Translations under genes and position numbers: made by a program
The notes under the pieces: generated by a model
What the model saw: the letters and a program-made list of their open reading frames with translations, nothing else
The model's database searches: none
Told to the model about the DNA's origin: nothing
NCBI GenBank assembly: GCA_035236585.1
Contig: CP141133.1
Span: 42,797,729 to 42,861,728 of the forward strand
Length of the DNA: 64,000 nt
Direction of reading: 5' to 3'
Source: Warburgia ugandensis
Lineage: Eukaryota; Streptophyta; Magnoliopsida; Canellales; Canellaceae
Part shown: positions 62,831 through 64,000 of the stretch, in pieces
How the letters are laid out: each line of letters starts with the position of its first letter
Position numbering within the stretch: the stretch's first letter is position 1

Positions 62831-63917
62831 AGAAGAGATTCAAAATGCGAGGGAACATTTTGATAATGGCACCCCCTCCCTCGACACTACATCTGCACCA
62901 TGTCACCACCATGTCTACACTCGAAAAGGGTAGGAATTGCCCCTCTTTGATAAAAAAAGAGAGAGAAGAAGAGATTCAAAATGCAGGGAGTCATTTTGAT
63001 AACGACAGCCCCTCCCACTAACATGGCATTAGCACTGTGTCACCATCGTGTCTACACAAGAGAAGGGTAGGTACTGCCCCTCTGTAGTAAAAAAAAAATA
63101 AAGAGAGAAGAAGAGATTCAAAATGGAGATGGTCATTTTGACAAATGACACCCTCTCCCTTAGACATTGCATTAGCGCCGCATCACCACTATATCTGTGC
63201 CAGAAAAGGATAGGCACTGCGTCTCTCTAGTAAAATAAAAATAAAAATGAGGGAGAATAAGAGATTCAAAAGTAGCGGGTCATTTTGATGACGACACCCC
63301 CCCGCCTCTAACACTCCATCAGCATTGCATCACTGTTACATTACCATTGCATCTGCACCAAAAGAGGGTACACACAGCCCCTCTTCGGTAAAAAAAATGA
63401 GAGAGTGAGAAGAAGAGAATCAAAATATAGGGGGTCATTTTGATGACGACACCTCCCTTCCACACTGCATCAGCACCACATCATTACCATGTCTACATTG
63501 GAATAGGGTAGGTGATGCCACTCTACAGTCAAACAAAAAGTCTAAGAGAGAAGAAGAGAGTCAAAATGAAGGGGGGCGTTTTGATAATGACACCTCATCC
63601 CTCGGACACTACATCAGCATTGCATCACCATTATGTCTACACTGGAAAACGGTAGGCACTACGCCTCTTTGATAATGACACCCCCTCCCTCAAACACTGC
63701 ATTACTTCCACATAACCAATGTGTCTGTGCCAAAAAAGGGTAGGCGTCGCCCTCTGCTATAAAAAAAAAAAGAGAGAGAGAGAGGGAGAGAGAGACGGGA
63801 AGATATTCAAAACACAGGGGTCATTTGGATAACGACATCCCCTCCCTCTGACACTGCTTTAATGCTGCACCACTATGTCTACCCCAAAAAGGGTTGGTGC
63901 TACCCCTCTCTAGTCAA

Positions 63918-63965
<48 letters not shown>

Positions 63966-64000
63966 AGAGATTTAGGACCTAGGGTGTCATTTTGATAATG
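61087..64000 (+). repeat. Satellite array, forward block 6 (runs off window)
   Basis: About 20 forward monomers continue to the window edge. The left edge is a direct back-to-back fusion with reverse block 3 at GTTTTCAAAA / AGGGTGGGCG. Two monomers (62131-62150 and 63665-63680) lack the linker and box A and read CCTCTTTGATAATGACACC, apparently by deletion between two TTTGATAA copies. The array ends in a normal monomer, so it continues beyond the window. Confidence 0.94.

Noticed and set aside
1-64000. Assignment as the functional centromere.
   Set aside because: Monomer length would fit, but monomers are highly diverged, polarity switches often and the resident element is Tekay and not CRM. 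Sequence alone cannot show CENH3 occupancy; pericentromere or knob is equally possible.

Overview
The window looks like heterochromatin from a land plant, most likely a flowering plant. The evidence is a Tekay/Del-type Ty3 chromovirus primed by initiator-Met tRNA, solo LTRs with target-site duplications, and about 50 kb of tandem satellite. I see no convincing host gene, tRNA, rRNA or CRISPR array. The species cannot be named from sequence alone.

About four fifths of the window is one satellite family with a mean period near 140 bp (range about 105-175), which I estimate at roughly 350 monomers. In the orientation called forward here, each monomer has five parts. (A) A box GAGATTCAAAATG. (B) A dyad around GTCATTTTGATAATGAC followed by CCCCTCCCTCC. 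(C) A CpG-decayed stretch ending near ATCACCACTGTGTCTGC. (D) A second dyad with GAAAAGGGTAGGC facing GCCCCTC. (E) A purine linker, A-run plus (GA)n plus GAAGAAGA. All the many short open frames over these blocks are satellite read-through.

Layout: forward satellite 1-13405; LTR fragment 13406-14502; forward satellite to 16126; second LTR-fragment copy 16127-17223; forward satellite to 30440; full-length solo LTR of the same family 30441-32389; forward satellite to 35850; Tekay element on the minus strand 35851-42630; reverse satellite 42631-44931; solo Tekay-type LTR 44932-47452 with a perfect CACCT duplication; reverse satellite to 52590; forward satellite 52591-54107; a 352-bp non-satellite spacer to 54459; reverse satellite to 61086; forward satellite to the end.

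The forward array is organised in nested higher-order copies. A 13.3-kb unit (1221-14502) is followed by a 2.7-kb internally shortened copy (14503-17223) and then by a third, nearly complete copy (17224-32389). All three carry the same old LTR insertion at the same satellite position. The reverse blocks have their own higher-order structure (1.67-kb, 12-monomer units).

The most interesting observation is that the U3 part of the Tekay 3' LTR (37954-38010) contains a stretch matching the satellite core at about 41 of 46 positions by eye. A more diverged version sits at the equivalent place in the solo LTR. This suggests the satellite may have grown out of an LTR U3 module, or the reverse.
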